A stretch of 64,000 nucleotides of DNA, from the NCBI GenBank assembly GCA_963753575.1, contig CAVWCR010000003.1:744001-808000 (forward strand), read 5' to 3'. The notes under the pieces are model-generated. The model did not search any database, had not been told where the DNA came from, and worked only from the letters and a program-made list of their open reading frames with translations. A program made the translations under genes and the position numbers. Position 1 is the stretch's first letter; the number at the start of each line of letters is the position of its first letter. Shown here piece after piece: positions 7,901 to 15,556 of this stretch. The DNA is from VAZQ01 sp963753575. Its GTDB lineage: Bacteria; Pseudomonadota; Alphaproteobacteria; Rhizobiales; Xanthobacteraceae.

Positions 7901-9291
7901 GAGGCGGTCAGCCCCCAAGCGAAAGCGACAGCGACAGCATGGACACTATCACGAGACAGATTGCCGAATATGCCTCCTCGCTCACGTTCCGGGACTTGGA
8001 CACAGGCACCGTGCACGCCGCGACGCAGCGACTGATCGATGCGCTCGGCTGTGCCCTCGGTGCGGCCGAGTGCGAGCCGGCGAAGATCGGCCGCCGCATT
8101 GCGCGCGGGCAGGAGCCGGGGGCGTATCCCGGTTACGTGCTCTGTCACGGCGGACACGTGCCGCTGGAAGCGGCCTCCTTCATCAACACCGCGATGATCC
8201 GCAATCTCGATTTCAACGACCGCTATCCCGGCGGGCATCCGAGCGATTGCCTGGGCGCGCTCCTGGGGCTTGCCGGCGCCACGTCGATTGACGGTAAGCG
8301 CTTCCTTGCCGCCATGACGGTCGGTTACGAAATTTTCGCCCGCCTGAGCGATTCTGCCAAGCTCAGCCGGCGCGGCTGGGACCAGGGCTTCGCGATCGCG
8401 GTCGCGACGGCGGCGGGCGTCTGCAACCTGCTGCGGCAGCCGTTGGCCGCAGCCGCGCACGCGGTCGGGATCGCGGCGACGTCGAGCCTGCCGTTGCGCG
8501 TCACCCGCTCGGGCGAGCTCACGCCCTGGAAGAGCGCGGCGACCGCCTACGCGGTGCGCAACGGCGTGTTCGCCGCGCTCCTGGCGCGCGAGGGCATGGT
8601 CGGGCCCGGCAACGCTTTCGAAGGCCGCAACGGGCTGTGGGAAAATGTCACCGGCCCGTTCGAGATCGCAGCCTTCCCGAACAAGGGCGGCGAGCCGCTC
8701 ACCCCGAAGGTGCAGATCAAATATTGGCCGGTCGAGACCAACGGCCAGCCGGTGGTTTTTGCGGCGCTCGAGCTTCGCCCCAAGGTCGATCCCAAAGACG
8801 TCAAGGAGATCGAGGTCTTTGCTTCCAAGTTCACCTGGTTCGAGATCGGCAGCGAGCCCGAAAAGTGGGACCCGCGCACGCGCGAGACCGCCGATCACAG
8901 CCTGCCCTACATGTTCGCGCGCACGCTTGTCGACGGGACGCTCACGGTCGAGTCATTCCGTGACAAGGCGGTGCTCGACAAGGCGCTGCGGCCTTTGATG
9001 GCGAAGATCAAGGTGACGGTCGACGAGGCGATCGAGGCGTTGCTGCCCGACATGGCGCTGCGCGTCGTTGTCACCACCCGGAACGGCAAGCGTCATACGG
9101 TCGAGGTTGGCAATCCGTTAGGCCACCCCAGCAATCCCATGCGTGACGAGCACATCGGCGAGAAGTTCGCCAGGCTCGCCGGCCCGGTGATCGGCAAGAA
9201 GCGCGCCGCCGCGGCGCTTGAGCTTTGGTGGCGCGTGCGCGACGCTGACGACCTGCGTCCGCTTGTGAAGATGATCGACGTCAAGCTCTAG
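7870..9291 (+). CDS. MmgE/PrpD family protein
   Basis: A protein of the 2-methylcitrate dehydratase (MmgE/PrpD) superfamily. Recognisable blocks are QRLIDALGCALGAAECEPA, the conserved FINTAMIRNLDFNDRYPGGHPSD segment with its acidic centre, and ITVDEAIEALL-like sequence near the C-terminus. The substrate is unknown; family members dehydrate or isomerise small carboxylic acids. Start: the ATG at 7870 lies in repeat A2 and has AGGGGG upstream. Homologues usually begin at the next in-frame Met, 7939 (MDTITRQIAEYAS), which has no Shine-Dalgarno. I prefer 7870 on that basis, giving 473 residues, with 450 from 7939. Confidence 0.85.
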   Translation: MYYELRKRGTRGGQPPSESDSDSMDTITRQIAEYASSLTFRDLDTGTVHAATQRLIDALGCALGAAECEPAKIGRRIARGQEPGAYPGYVLCHGGHVPLEAASFINTAMIRNLDFNDRYPGGHPSDCLGALLGLAGATSIDGKRFLAAMTVGYEIFARLSDSAKLSRRGWDQGFAIAVATAAGVCNLLRQPLAAAAHAVGIAATSSLPLRVTRSGELTPWKSAATAYAVRNGVFAALLAREGMVGPGNAFEGRNGLWENVTGPFEIAAFPNKGGEPLTPKVQIKYWPVETNGQPVVFAALELRPKVDPKDVKEIEVFASKFTWFEIGSEPEKWDPRTRETADHSLPYMFARTLVDGTLTVESFRDKAVLDKALRPLMAKIKVTVDEAIEALLPDMALRVVVTTRNGKRHTVEVGNPLGHPSNPMRDEHIGEKFARLAGPVIGKKRAAAALELWWRVRDADDLRPLVKMIDVKL

Positions 9292-9603
9292 CTAACGCCA
9301 ATCAGATCCAGCCGCCGGGCCCGCCAGGACGTCGCGCGCCCGTGTCACGTGTTCCGGATCGAATCCGTTCTGGTTGGCGAATTCGATAAGGAGCGGCTCA
9401 TCGCTTGCCAGGTAGTCGAGAACGCCGAGCAGGAAGTGCGGCTCACGCGCAGACGCGCGGATCGATTCCGGACCGATCCCAGTCATGGCCAGGAAACGGC
9501 CCAGGCGCTCGGGCTCCCCCGCAATGAAGCTTAGTGCCGCGATCGCGAGCGCGACGGCGGCCTCCTGACGCTGCTTCGGGTCGGGCTTTTCCGAGCGAGG
9601 CAT
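9292..9603 (-). CDS. DUF3572 family protein
   Basis: A 103-residue helical protein (from MPRSEKPDP) with the DUF3572 pattern: ALAIAALSFIAGEPERLGRFLAMTGIGP, then LGVLDYLASDEPLLIEFANQNGFDPE. Function is not known. In Hyphomicrobiales and Caulobacterales this gene commonly sits divergently beside divK, as here. The ATG at 9601-9603 has AGGAAAA upstream; an earlier in-frame Met at 9639 lacks support. Confidence 0.8.
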   Translation of the reverse strand: MPRSEKPDPKQRQEAAVALAIAALSFIAGEPERLGRFLAMTGIGPESIRASAREPHFLLGVLDYLASDEPLLIEFANQNGFDPEHVTRARDVLAGPAAGSDWR

Positions 9604-9891
9604 GGGATTTTCCTGGCTTAAAAAAGGCATGTCATACAATCATGCAGCGGCCAAGGCCGCCCCGGCTGCCGCTGACAGCGGGGCGGCATGGCTCTTAAGT
9701 CTCTGAATTACGTCATATTTCATTAATTCGTGCGACTTATCAGAGAGTTGAGTGATAAGTTTTCGTTTCGGTAAGGATTCGGCACTAGGTTTTTTTGACG
9801 ACCCGACCGCGCCTGGCCCTGTGGCCGATCAGTCCGCATGTTGATGATGGATCGAGGCAGGTGGCGGGGGCGTTGGGAAGGCACGGGGGCG
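9604..9891. promoter_or_regulatory. Divergent control region of DUF3572 gene and divK
   Basis: About 290 bases with an AT-rich core at 9700-9790 (runs such as CATATTTCATTAATTCG and AGTTTTCGTTTCGG). This is the expected place for the divK promoter. I looked for a full CtrA box (TTAA-N7-TTAA) and found only a half site, so I do not name an operator. Confidence 0.35.
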
Positions 9892-10263
9892 ATGGTCAAG
9901 ACCGTCATGATCGTGGAGGACAACGAGCTCAACATGAAGCTCTTCCACGACCTGTTGGAGGCCCACGGTTACGCGACGGTCGGCACGCGCAGCGGCACCG
10001 AAGCGCTCGATCTTGCCCGCAGGCATCATCCCGACCTGATCCTGATGGACATCCAGCTTCCGGAGGTGTCCGGCCTCGAAGTCACCAAGTGGCTCAAGGA
10101 GGATATGGACCTGCAGAAGATTCCCGTCGTTGCTGTTACCGCCTTTGCGATGAAAGGCGACGAGGAGCGCATTCGCGAGGGTGGCTGCGAGGCCTACCTG
10201 TCGAAACCGATTTCAGTGGGCAAGTTCATTGAGACCGTTCGGCACTTTCTGGGGCCCGCCTGA
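9892..10263 (+). CDS. divK: Cell-cycle response regulator DivK
   Basis: A 123-residue single receiver domain. The acidic pocket EDN near residue 9, the phospho-acceptor Asp in LILMDIQLPEVSG (about residue 53), the Thr in AVTAFAMKG and the Lys in LSKPIS are all present. DivK carries phosphoryl signals between DivJ and PleC and controls the CtrA pathway through DivL/CckA. The start at 9892 is preceded by GGGGGC. It lies 12 bases upstream of pleD, as in Caulobacter and rhizobia, and both are surely one operon. Confidence 0.95.
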   Translation: MVKTVMIVEDNELNMKLFHDLLEAHGYATVGTRSGTEALDLARRHHPDLILMDIQLPEVSGLEVTKWLKEDMDLQKIPVVAVTAFAMKGDEERIREGGCEAYLSKPISVGKFIETVRHFLGPA

Positions 10264-10275
10264 GGGGACCGTCTT

Positions 10276-11646
10276 ATGACCGCCCGAATTCTTGTCGTCG
10301 ACGACATACCCGCCAACGTGAAGCTGCTCGAGGCACGGCTGTCGGCTGAATACTTCGATGTGCTCACCGCCATGAGCGGCGCCGAGGCGCTCGGCGTCTG
10401 CGAGCGCGCGGAGTGCGACGTGGTGCTGCTCGATGTCATGATGCCGGACATGGATGGGTTCGAGGTCTGCCGCAGGCTCAAGTCCAATCCGGCGACGCAC
10501 CACATCCCGGTCGTGATGGTGACGGCGCTCGATCAGCCGTCAGACCGGGTGACCGGGCTGCGCGCTGGCGCCGATGATTTTCTCACCAAGCCCGTCTCCG
10601 ATGTGGCCTTGATCGCGCGTGTGCGCTCGCTGTCGCGGCTCAAGCTGATGACCGACGAGCTGCGCATGCGTGCGGTGACTTCCCGCGACATCGGCATCGA
10701 GAGCCCGGAGCGCGAGGCAGTCGCGGATACCGGATTGGGCGGCCGCATCCTGGTGGTTGACGACCGCGCTGCATCCGCCGAGCGCCTGTGCGGCATGCTG
10801 TCGGAGGCCCATACGGTCGAGATCGAAGCCGACCCCGGCGAGGCGTTGTTCCGCGCCGCCGAAGGCGGCTACGACCTGCTGATCGTGTCCCTCGGCCTTG
10901 AAAATTTTGACGGGCTGCGCCTGTGCAGCCAGGTCCGCTCGCTCGACCGCACCCGCAGCGTGCCGATCCTCGCCATTGCCGACGCCGAAGACACCACGCG
11001 GCTGGTGCGCGGGCTCGAGATCGGCGTCAACGACTACCTGACCCGGCCGATCGACAAGAACGAGCTGCTGGCGCGCGTGCGCACCCAGATTCGCAAGAAG
11101 CGCTACACCGAGCGCCTGCGCGACAACTTCCAGATGTCGATCGAGCTCGCGATCACCGACCCGCTCACCGGCCTGTTCAATCGCCGCTACATGGAGAGCC
11201 ATGTCGGCACGCTGGTGGAGCAGGCCCACGCGCGCGGCAAGCCGCTGACGGTGCTCGTCATCGACATCGACTACTTCAAGTCGGTCAACGACACCCACGG
11301 CCACGACGCCGGTGACGATGTGCTGCGCGAGTTTGCGATCCGGATCAAGAAATCAGTCCGCGGCATCGACCTCGCCTGCCGCTTCGGCGGCGAGGAGTTT
11401 GTCGTCCTCATGCCCGAGACCGACATGGCGGTGGCCACCCTGGTAGCCGAGCGGCTACGGCGCCGGATAGCCGGTGAGCCGTTCCCGATCCAGGAGGGTG
11501 CTCGTCGCGTCGAGGTCACCATTTCGATCGGCATCGCTACTCTGGGACGCAACGAAAATGCCGCCGCGCTGATCAAACGCGCCGATCAGGCGCTCTACAA
11601 GGCCAAGCGGGACGGCCGAAACCGGGTGGTCCCCGACGCCGCTTGA
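10276..11646 (+). CDS. pleD: Diguanylate cyclase response regulator PleD
   Basis: A 456-residue protein with the REC-REC-GGDEF layout of PleD. The first receiver has DD near residue 9-10, the phospho-Asp in VVLLDVMMPDMDG (about residue 53) and Lys in LTKPVS. The second receiver (about 155-280) is an adaptor that lacks the acceptor Asp (LLIVSLGLENFDG). The cyclase domain has the active signature GGEEF and an upstream RGID inhibitory site that binds c-di-GMP. It makes c-di-GMP at the pole when phosphorylated. Co-transcribed with divK. Confidence 0.96.
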   Translation: MTARILVVDDIPANVKLLEARLSAEYFDVLTAMSGAEALGVCERAECDVVLLDVMMPDMDGFEVCRRLKSNPATHHIPVVMVTALDQPSDRVTGLRAGADDFLTKPVSDVALIARVRSLSRLKLMTDELRMRAVTSRDIGIESPEREAVADTGLGGRILVVDDRAASAERLCGMLSEAHTVEIEADPGEALFRAAEGGYDLLIVSLGLENFDGLRLCSQVRSLDRTRSVPILAIADAEDTTRLVRGLEIGVNDYLTRPIDKNELLARVRTQIRKKRYTERLRDNFQMSIELAITDPLTGLFNRRYMESHVGTLVEQAHARGKPLTVLVIDIDYFKSVNDTHGHDAGDDVLREFAIRIKKSVRGIDLACRFGGEEFVVLMPETDMAVATLVAERLRRRIAGEPFPIQEGARRVEVTISIGIATLGRNENAAALIKRADQALYKAKRDGRNRVVPDAA

Positions 11647-11970
11647 TGCATTTATGCAACAGTCAACCATAATTTTTTAGGTTTATCGACTTATAGACGT
11701 TATCCACACGTTATGAGGTTGGATTCCCTAAAGCTTTGCGCTAACTTGCCTTGGGGTCGATGGACCATATCCCTGCGTTATGGGGTGTCTTCATCGCCAC
11801 CAAGATTTGATAACCCTGCGGAATGCTCAGGTCCGCCGCATCTCCTGGGTCCGTGGGGTTCGGCCGGTTCGGGAGCGGTACGAGTGGCCTCCTCATGACG
11901 CCGCTCCCGGCCGGCCACCTTCTTTCCGCGAATGCGACGCGGTTGCGGAGCACGTGCAAGATGCGAAAGC
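11647..11970. other. Intergenic region without a gene; one DnaA box
   Basis: No ORF here looks coding. The first 60 bases are AT-rich and contain a perfect TTATCCACA DnaA box at 11700-11708. The remainder is moderately GC-rich with no repeat I can identify. A single box does not indicate an origin. Confidence 0.5.
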
Positions 11971-12005
11971 AAAAAAGGGCGCCAGGCGGGCGCCCTTTTC
12001 TTTTT
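11971..12005 (-). terminator. Rho-independent terminator of rpmG (possibly bidirectional)
   Basis: A hairpin AAGGGCGCC / GGCGCCCTT is flanked by an A-run on the left and a T-run on the right. Read on the minus strand it lies about 20 bases after the rpmG stop and ends in TTTTTT, so it is a good intrinsic terminator. Confidence 0.85.
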
Positions 12006-12024
12006 GCGCGCAAGGTTGCGATCG

Positions 12025-12192
12025 TTACTTGATCTTCGCTTCGCGGAATTCGACGTGCTTCTTGGCGACCGGATCGTATTTCTTCTTGGTCAGCTTGTCG
12101 GTCATGGTGCGCGCATTCTTCCGGGTCACGTAATAGAAGCCGGTGTCGGCGCTCGACACGAGCTTGACCTTGATGGTGGTGGCCTTCGCCAT
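12025..12192 (-). CDS. rpmG: 50S ribosomal protein L33
   Basis: A 55-residue basic protein, MAKATTIKVKLVSSADTGFY onward with VTRKNARTMTDKLTKKKYDP, which is the Cys-free alphaproteobacterial L33. It is shorter than the usual ORF cutoff. The ATG is at 12190-12192 and the TAA at 12025-12027. Its place between pleD and the NUDIX/rnr pair is the conserved order for Hyphomicrobiales. Confidence 0.95.
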   Translation of the reverse strand: MAKATTIKVKLVSSADTGFYYVTRKNARTMTDKLTKKKYDPVAKKHVEFREAKIK

Positions 12193-12314
12193 GGCTAAAC
12201 CTCGAATTGCCTCGGTATTGGGCGGGAACGTAGCGGCTTAGGCCGCAAAGTCAAGGAAGCGGGTGGGGCGGAGGCCCAAGCGGCACTGCCTGACTATGCT
12301 CCTCGCATGTCGGC

Positions 12315-13076
12315 TCACAACACCTCGCGCTGCACATTGCCGCGCACCGTGTGATAGAACGGCACCGGCAGATCGTGGCCGAAGCCGTCGGCGATCCGCG
12401 TTTCGAGCTCCTCCAGCATCACGCTGGTAACCGCCGGTATGTCGAGCTTTTCGGCATCCTTGATCGGCATCCAGATAAGCTCGACCAGCTCGGCATCGGG
12501 GCCGGTGACGCCCTCGATGCGGTACGCGATCGCGCTCGCGTCCATGGTGAAGAAACGCGCGTCGAAGCGGCGCGGCCGTCCGGGCGGCGTAATGGCGCGC
12601 CCGACGAAATGGATGGCGGAGAGATCGGGCAGCACGTTGTGTCGCGCAAAGGCGTCCCAGGGGCCGGGCGGAATGTTCGGCGCCTCAGCGCGCGTGCCGA
12701 GCAGGAGACCGGTCTCCTCGCAGGTCTCGCGTATCGCTGCGAGTGCCAGCGCGCGGGCGCGCAGTGCGCTTCCCTTGTGGAAGCGCCGCAACAGATGCGC
12801 CACGGCGTCCTTGTCGAGATCCGCTACGACTGGCATGCGCTTGTCGGAAGCGTCGACGCGGCCGCCGGGAAACACGAATTTCCCCGGCATGAACGCGTGA
12901 CGCTCATGCCGTTTGCCGAGCAGCACCTTGGGCGTCGAGCCCGAGCGGTCGATCAGGATCAGGGTGGCGGCGTCCTTGGGGCGGATGGGCTTGGACGAAG
13001 GCTCGTGATCGGGCTCGCTCATGCGGCGGATGAACTCGTTCATCCGCGCAATCCATTGTTCGGTCGCGTTTCTCAT
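12315..13076 (-). CDS. NUDIX hydrolase
   Basis: A 253-residue NUDIX-fold hydrolase that probably cleaves a nucleoside-diphosphate-linked substrate. The NUDIX box is split by an insertion, as in the long alphaproteobacterial forms: FPGGRVD near residue 69, then AAIRETCEETGLLLG near residue 113, carrying the metal-binding REtcEE. The ATG at 13074-13076 overlaps the rnr TGA as ATGA, supporting that start, although internal Met codons at residues 12 and 19 are possible. It is coupled to rnr. Confidence 0.9.
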   Translation of the reverse strand: MRNATEQWIARMNEFIRRMSEPDHEPSSKPIRPKDAATLILIDRSGSTPKVLLGKRHERHAFMPGKFVFPGGRVDASDKRMPVVADLDKDAVAHLLRRFHKGSALRARALALAAIRETCEETGLLLGTRAEAPNIPPGPWDAFARHNVLPDLSAIHFVGRAITPPGRPRRFDARFFTMDASAIAYRIEGVTGPDAELVELIWMPIKDAEKLDIPAVTSVMLEELETRIADGFGHDLPVPFYHTVRGNVQREVL

Positions 13077-15349
13077 CGCCGCCGCTTCCCGCCGTGCTTT
13101 CTGGGGCGATCCGCCGGCCGTCCGCCGCGCTGCGGCGGCGGGCGCGTGCCGGTGCGTCCTCCGGAGAGAATCTCGAAACGAAGCGCACCCGCAACCGGCG
13201 CGGCCTCGACGAGACGGACCGTCACGCGATCGCCCAGCCGATAGGTCTCGCCGCTCGACTCCCCGACCAGCGCGTGGCGGTCCTCCTGGTAGCGAAAATA
13301 TTCGCTCCCGATCGTGCGCGCAGGAACAAAACCGTCGGCGCCGGTGTCGTCGAGCTTGACGAACAGGCCTGAGCGGGTGGCGCCCGCGATATGGCCCTCG
13401 AACGTCGCCCCGATGCGATCGGCGAGGAAATTGGCGAGCAGGCGATCGTACGTCTCGCGCTCAGCTTTCATGGCGCGGCGTTCCGTCGCCGAGATGGCGG
13501 CGGAGATTTCGCCGAGCCTGCCGATATCGGCGCCCTCAGGCAGAGCACCGTCTCCGAGCTTGAGCGCGCGAATGAGCCCGCGATGCACCACGAGATCGGC
13601 GTAGCGGCGAATGGGTGAGGTGAAGTGTGCATAGCGGTGCAGGTTGAGACCGAAATGGCCGTAGTTCTCCGGTGCGTATTCGGCCTGCGCCTGCGTGCGC
13701 AGCACCAGTTCGTTGACGAGCTTTTCGACGTCGCGTCCCTTCACGCGCGCGAGGATGCTGTTGAACTGTTCGGCGCGCATCGCGCCGCCCTTCGGCAGCG
13801 AGATGTCGAGGGTCTTGAGGAACTCGTGCAGCGCGTTGACGCGCTCGCCGTCCGGCTCGTCGTGCACGCGGTAGATCAGCGGCACACGCGCGCGCTCGAG
13901 CGTCTCGGCCGCCGCCACATTGGCGAGGATCATGAACTCCTCGATCAGCCGGTGGGCGTCGAGGCGCTCGGGCGTCACCACGCGGTCAACGGTGTAATGG
14001 GCGGTGAGGACGATCTTGCGCTCGGGCAAGTCGAGGTCGAGTGGACCGCGATCGTCGCGCGCGCGCTTGAGCGAGCGATAGGCGCTGTAGAGCGGCTCCA
14101 GCACGGTGGCGATGAGCGGCCCGGTCAAGTCGTCGGGCCAGCCGTCCATGGCGCGTTGCGCCTGCTGGTAGCTGAGCTTGGCGGCCGAGCGCACGAGCAC
14201 GCGATGGAAACTGTGCGAGCGCTTGCGCCCGTCGGCGCCGATGACGATGCGCACCGCCAGCGCCGCGCGGTCCTCGTTCGCGCGTAGCGAGCACAGATCA
14301 TTGGAGATGCGCTCGGGCAGCATCGGCACGACGCGGTCGGGAAAGTAGACCGAGTTGCCGCGCGTGAGCGCCTCTCGATCGAGCGCTGAGCCCGAATGCA
14401 CATAGTGGGCGACGTCCGCGATCGCGATGCGCAGCACGTAGCCGCCCGGATTGGTCGGATCGGTATCGGCTTCCGCATGCACGGCGTCGTCATGATCCTT
14501 GGCGTCGGCTGGATCGATGGTGACGAGCGGCACGTCGCGCCAGTCCTCGCGTCCGGCAAGGCGCGCGGGCCGCGCGGCATCAGCCTCCTTGATCACGGCT
14601 TGCGGGAAGACATTCGGAATGCCGTGGGCCGCGATCGCCACCATGCTGACCGCGCGCTCGCTCTTGAGCGAGCCGAGACGCTCCTTGACGCGTGCGGTCG
14701 CAAGGCCGAAGCCGGTGCGGCCCCCTGCAACCTCGACCGCAACGAGCTCGCCGTCTTGCGCGTCGCCGCGGGCGGCCGGCGGAATCGCGAGCTCGCGGCC
14801 GAGCTGTTTCTTGTCGATCGGCAGCAGCCGGCCGCTGCCGTCGGGCAGTGCGTGAAAGATGCCGAGCACGCGCGCCTTGGCGCGATCGATGGTCTTGACG
14901 ACCCGCCCCGTGTAGCGAGCCGGATCATTGGCGTCGCCGGTGTCCTCGACCCGCAGCAGCGCCCGGTCGCCGACGCCGGCGATCTCGCTCGGGCGCGCGC
15001 GGCGCGTGGCTTGCAGACGGATCTTCGGCGGCGCGCCGTGCGCCTCCTCGTCCCATTCGGTCGGGCTTGCGATGAGCTCGCCGTCACGGTCGCGCCCGGT
15101 GATGTCGGTCATCACGACTTTGGGCAATGTGCCGGGACGATTAAGCTTCTTGCGCGACCACTCGACGTGACCGTCGTTGGCCAGTTCCTTCAGCGTGCCT
15201 CTGAGCGCGGCGCGGTCGGCGCCCTTAAGCCCGAAGGCGCGCGCGATCTCACGGGTGCCAACTTTCCCCGGCTGGCGGGCCACGAAGGCCAGGATGTCGT
15301 CCTTGCTCGGCGGGGTCGAAGATCGAGGTCGACGGGGAGATCGGGTCAC
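13073..15349 (-). CDS. rnr: Ribonuclease R
   Basis: A 758-residue 3'-5' exoribonuclease. The order is an N-terminal winged helix (residues about 15-75), cold-shock domains, the RNB catalytic domain starting with TIDPADAKDHDDAV (the Asp cluster that binds Mg), and a C-terminal S1 domain (GLFVKLDDTGADGFVP). A basic Pro/Arg tail ends the protein. The start is a GTG at 15347-15349. It lies between topA and the NUDIX gene on the same strand, as in relatives. Confidence 0.95.
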   Translation of the reverse strand: MTRSPRRPRSSTPPSKDDILAFVARQPGKVGTREIARAFGLKGADRAALRGTLKELANDGHVEWSRKKLNRPGTLPKVVMTDITGRDRDGELIASPTEWDEEAHGAPPKIRLQATRRARPSEIAGVGDRALLRVEDTGDANDPARYTGRVVKTIDRAKARVLGIFHALPDGSGRLLPIDKKQLGRELAIPPAARGDAQDGELVAVEVAGGRTGFGLATARVKERLGSLKSERAVSMVAIAAHGIPNVFPQAVIKEADAARPARLAGREDWRDVPLVTIDPADAKDHDDAVHAEADTDPTNPGGYVLRIAIADVAHYVHSGSALDREALTRGNSVYFPDRVVPMLPERISNDLCSLRANEDRAALAVRIVIGADGRKRSHSFHRVLVRSAAKLSYQQAQRAMDGWPDDLTGPLIATVLEPLYSAYRSLKRARDDRGPLDLDLPERKIVLTAHYTVDRVVTPERLDAHRLIEEFMILANVAAAETLERARVPLIYRVHDEPDGERVNALHEFLKTLDISLPKGGAMRAEQFNSILARVKGRDVEKLVNELVLRTQAQAEYAPENYGHFGLNLHRYAHFTSPIRRYADLVVHRGLIRALKLGDGALPEGADIGRLGEISAAISATERRAMKAERETYDRLLANFLADRIGATFEGHIAGATRSGLFVKLDDTGADGFVPARTIGSEYFRYQEDRHALVGESSGETYRLGDRVTVRLVEAAPVAGALRFEILSGGRTGTRPPPQRGGRPADRPRKHGGKRRR

Positions 15350-15384
15350 GGGTCACGGGGCTCGGCGCTTGCGTCCACTCAAAC

Positions 15385-15456
15385 TAGTGGTCCGATTCTA
15401 ACATTCGCATCCTTCTCGGCGGGCTCTCTTGCGAATGTAGAATCAAAGGACCACTA
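15385..15456 (-). repeat. Palindromic element, subfamily B, copy 2
   Basis: A 72-bp palindrome with ends TAGTGGTCC and GGACCACTA, arms ATTCTAACATTCGCA and TGCGAATGTAGAAT, in the opposite orientation to B1. One base is missing from the right arm. Confidence 0.9.
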
Positions 15457-15471
15457 GCAAACATGCGCTTC

Positions 15472-15527
15472 TAGTGGAGCTTTGGATTTGACATTCGCTT
15501 CGCGAGCCCGCGGCTGGGTGGGTAGCG
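15472..15527 (-). repeat. Palindromic element, subfamily C, copy 2 (truncated)
   Basis: It begins TAGTGGAGCTTTGGATTTGA and matches the reverse complement of C1 as far as GGGTAGCG, then breaks off into the topA hairpin. It has lost its distal arm. The spacer to B2 is 15 nt (15457-15471). Confidence 0.85.
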
Positions 15528-15556
15528 CTGGCGGCTCCGCCAGCCCCGTGGCGCTA
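15523..15556 (-). terminator. Hairpin at the topA stop codon
   Basis: Nested palindrome TAGCGC...GCGCTA enclosing GCTGGCGGCTCCGCCAGC. It spans the topA TAG (15554-15556) and the next 30 bases downstream on the minus strand. No T-run follows, so it is a hairpin that may slow or end transcription rather than a classical terminator. Confidence 0.5.

Noticed and set aside
11647..12024. Replication origin near divK-pleD
   Set aside because: Only one DnaA box and no AT-rich unwinding cluster, hemE or other origin marker.
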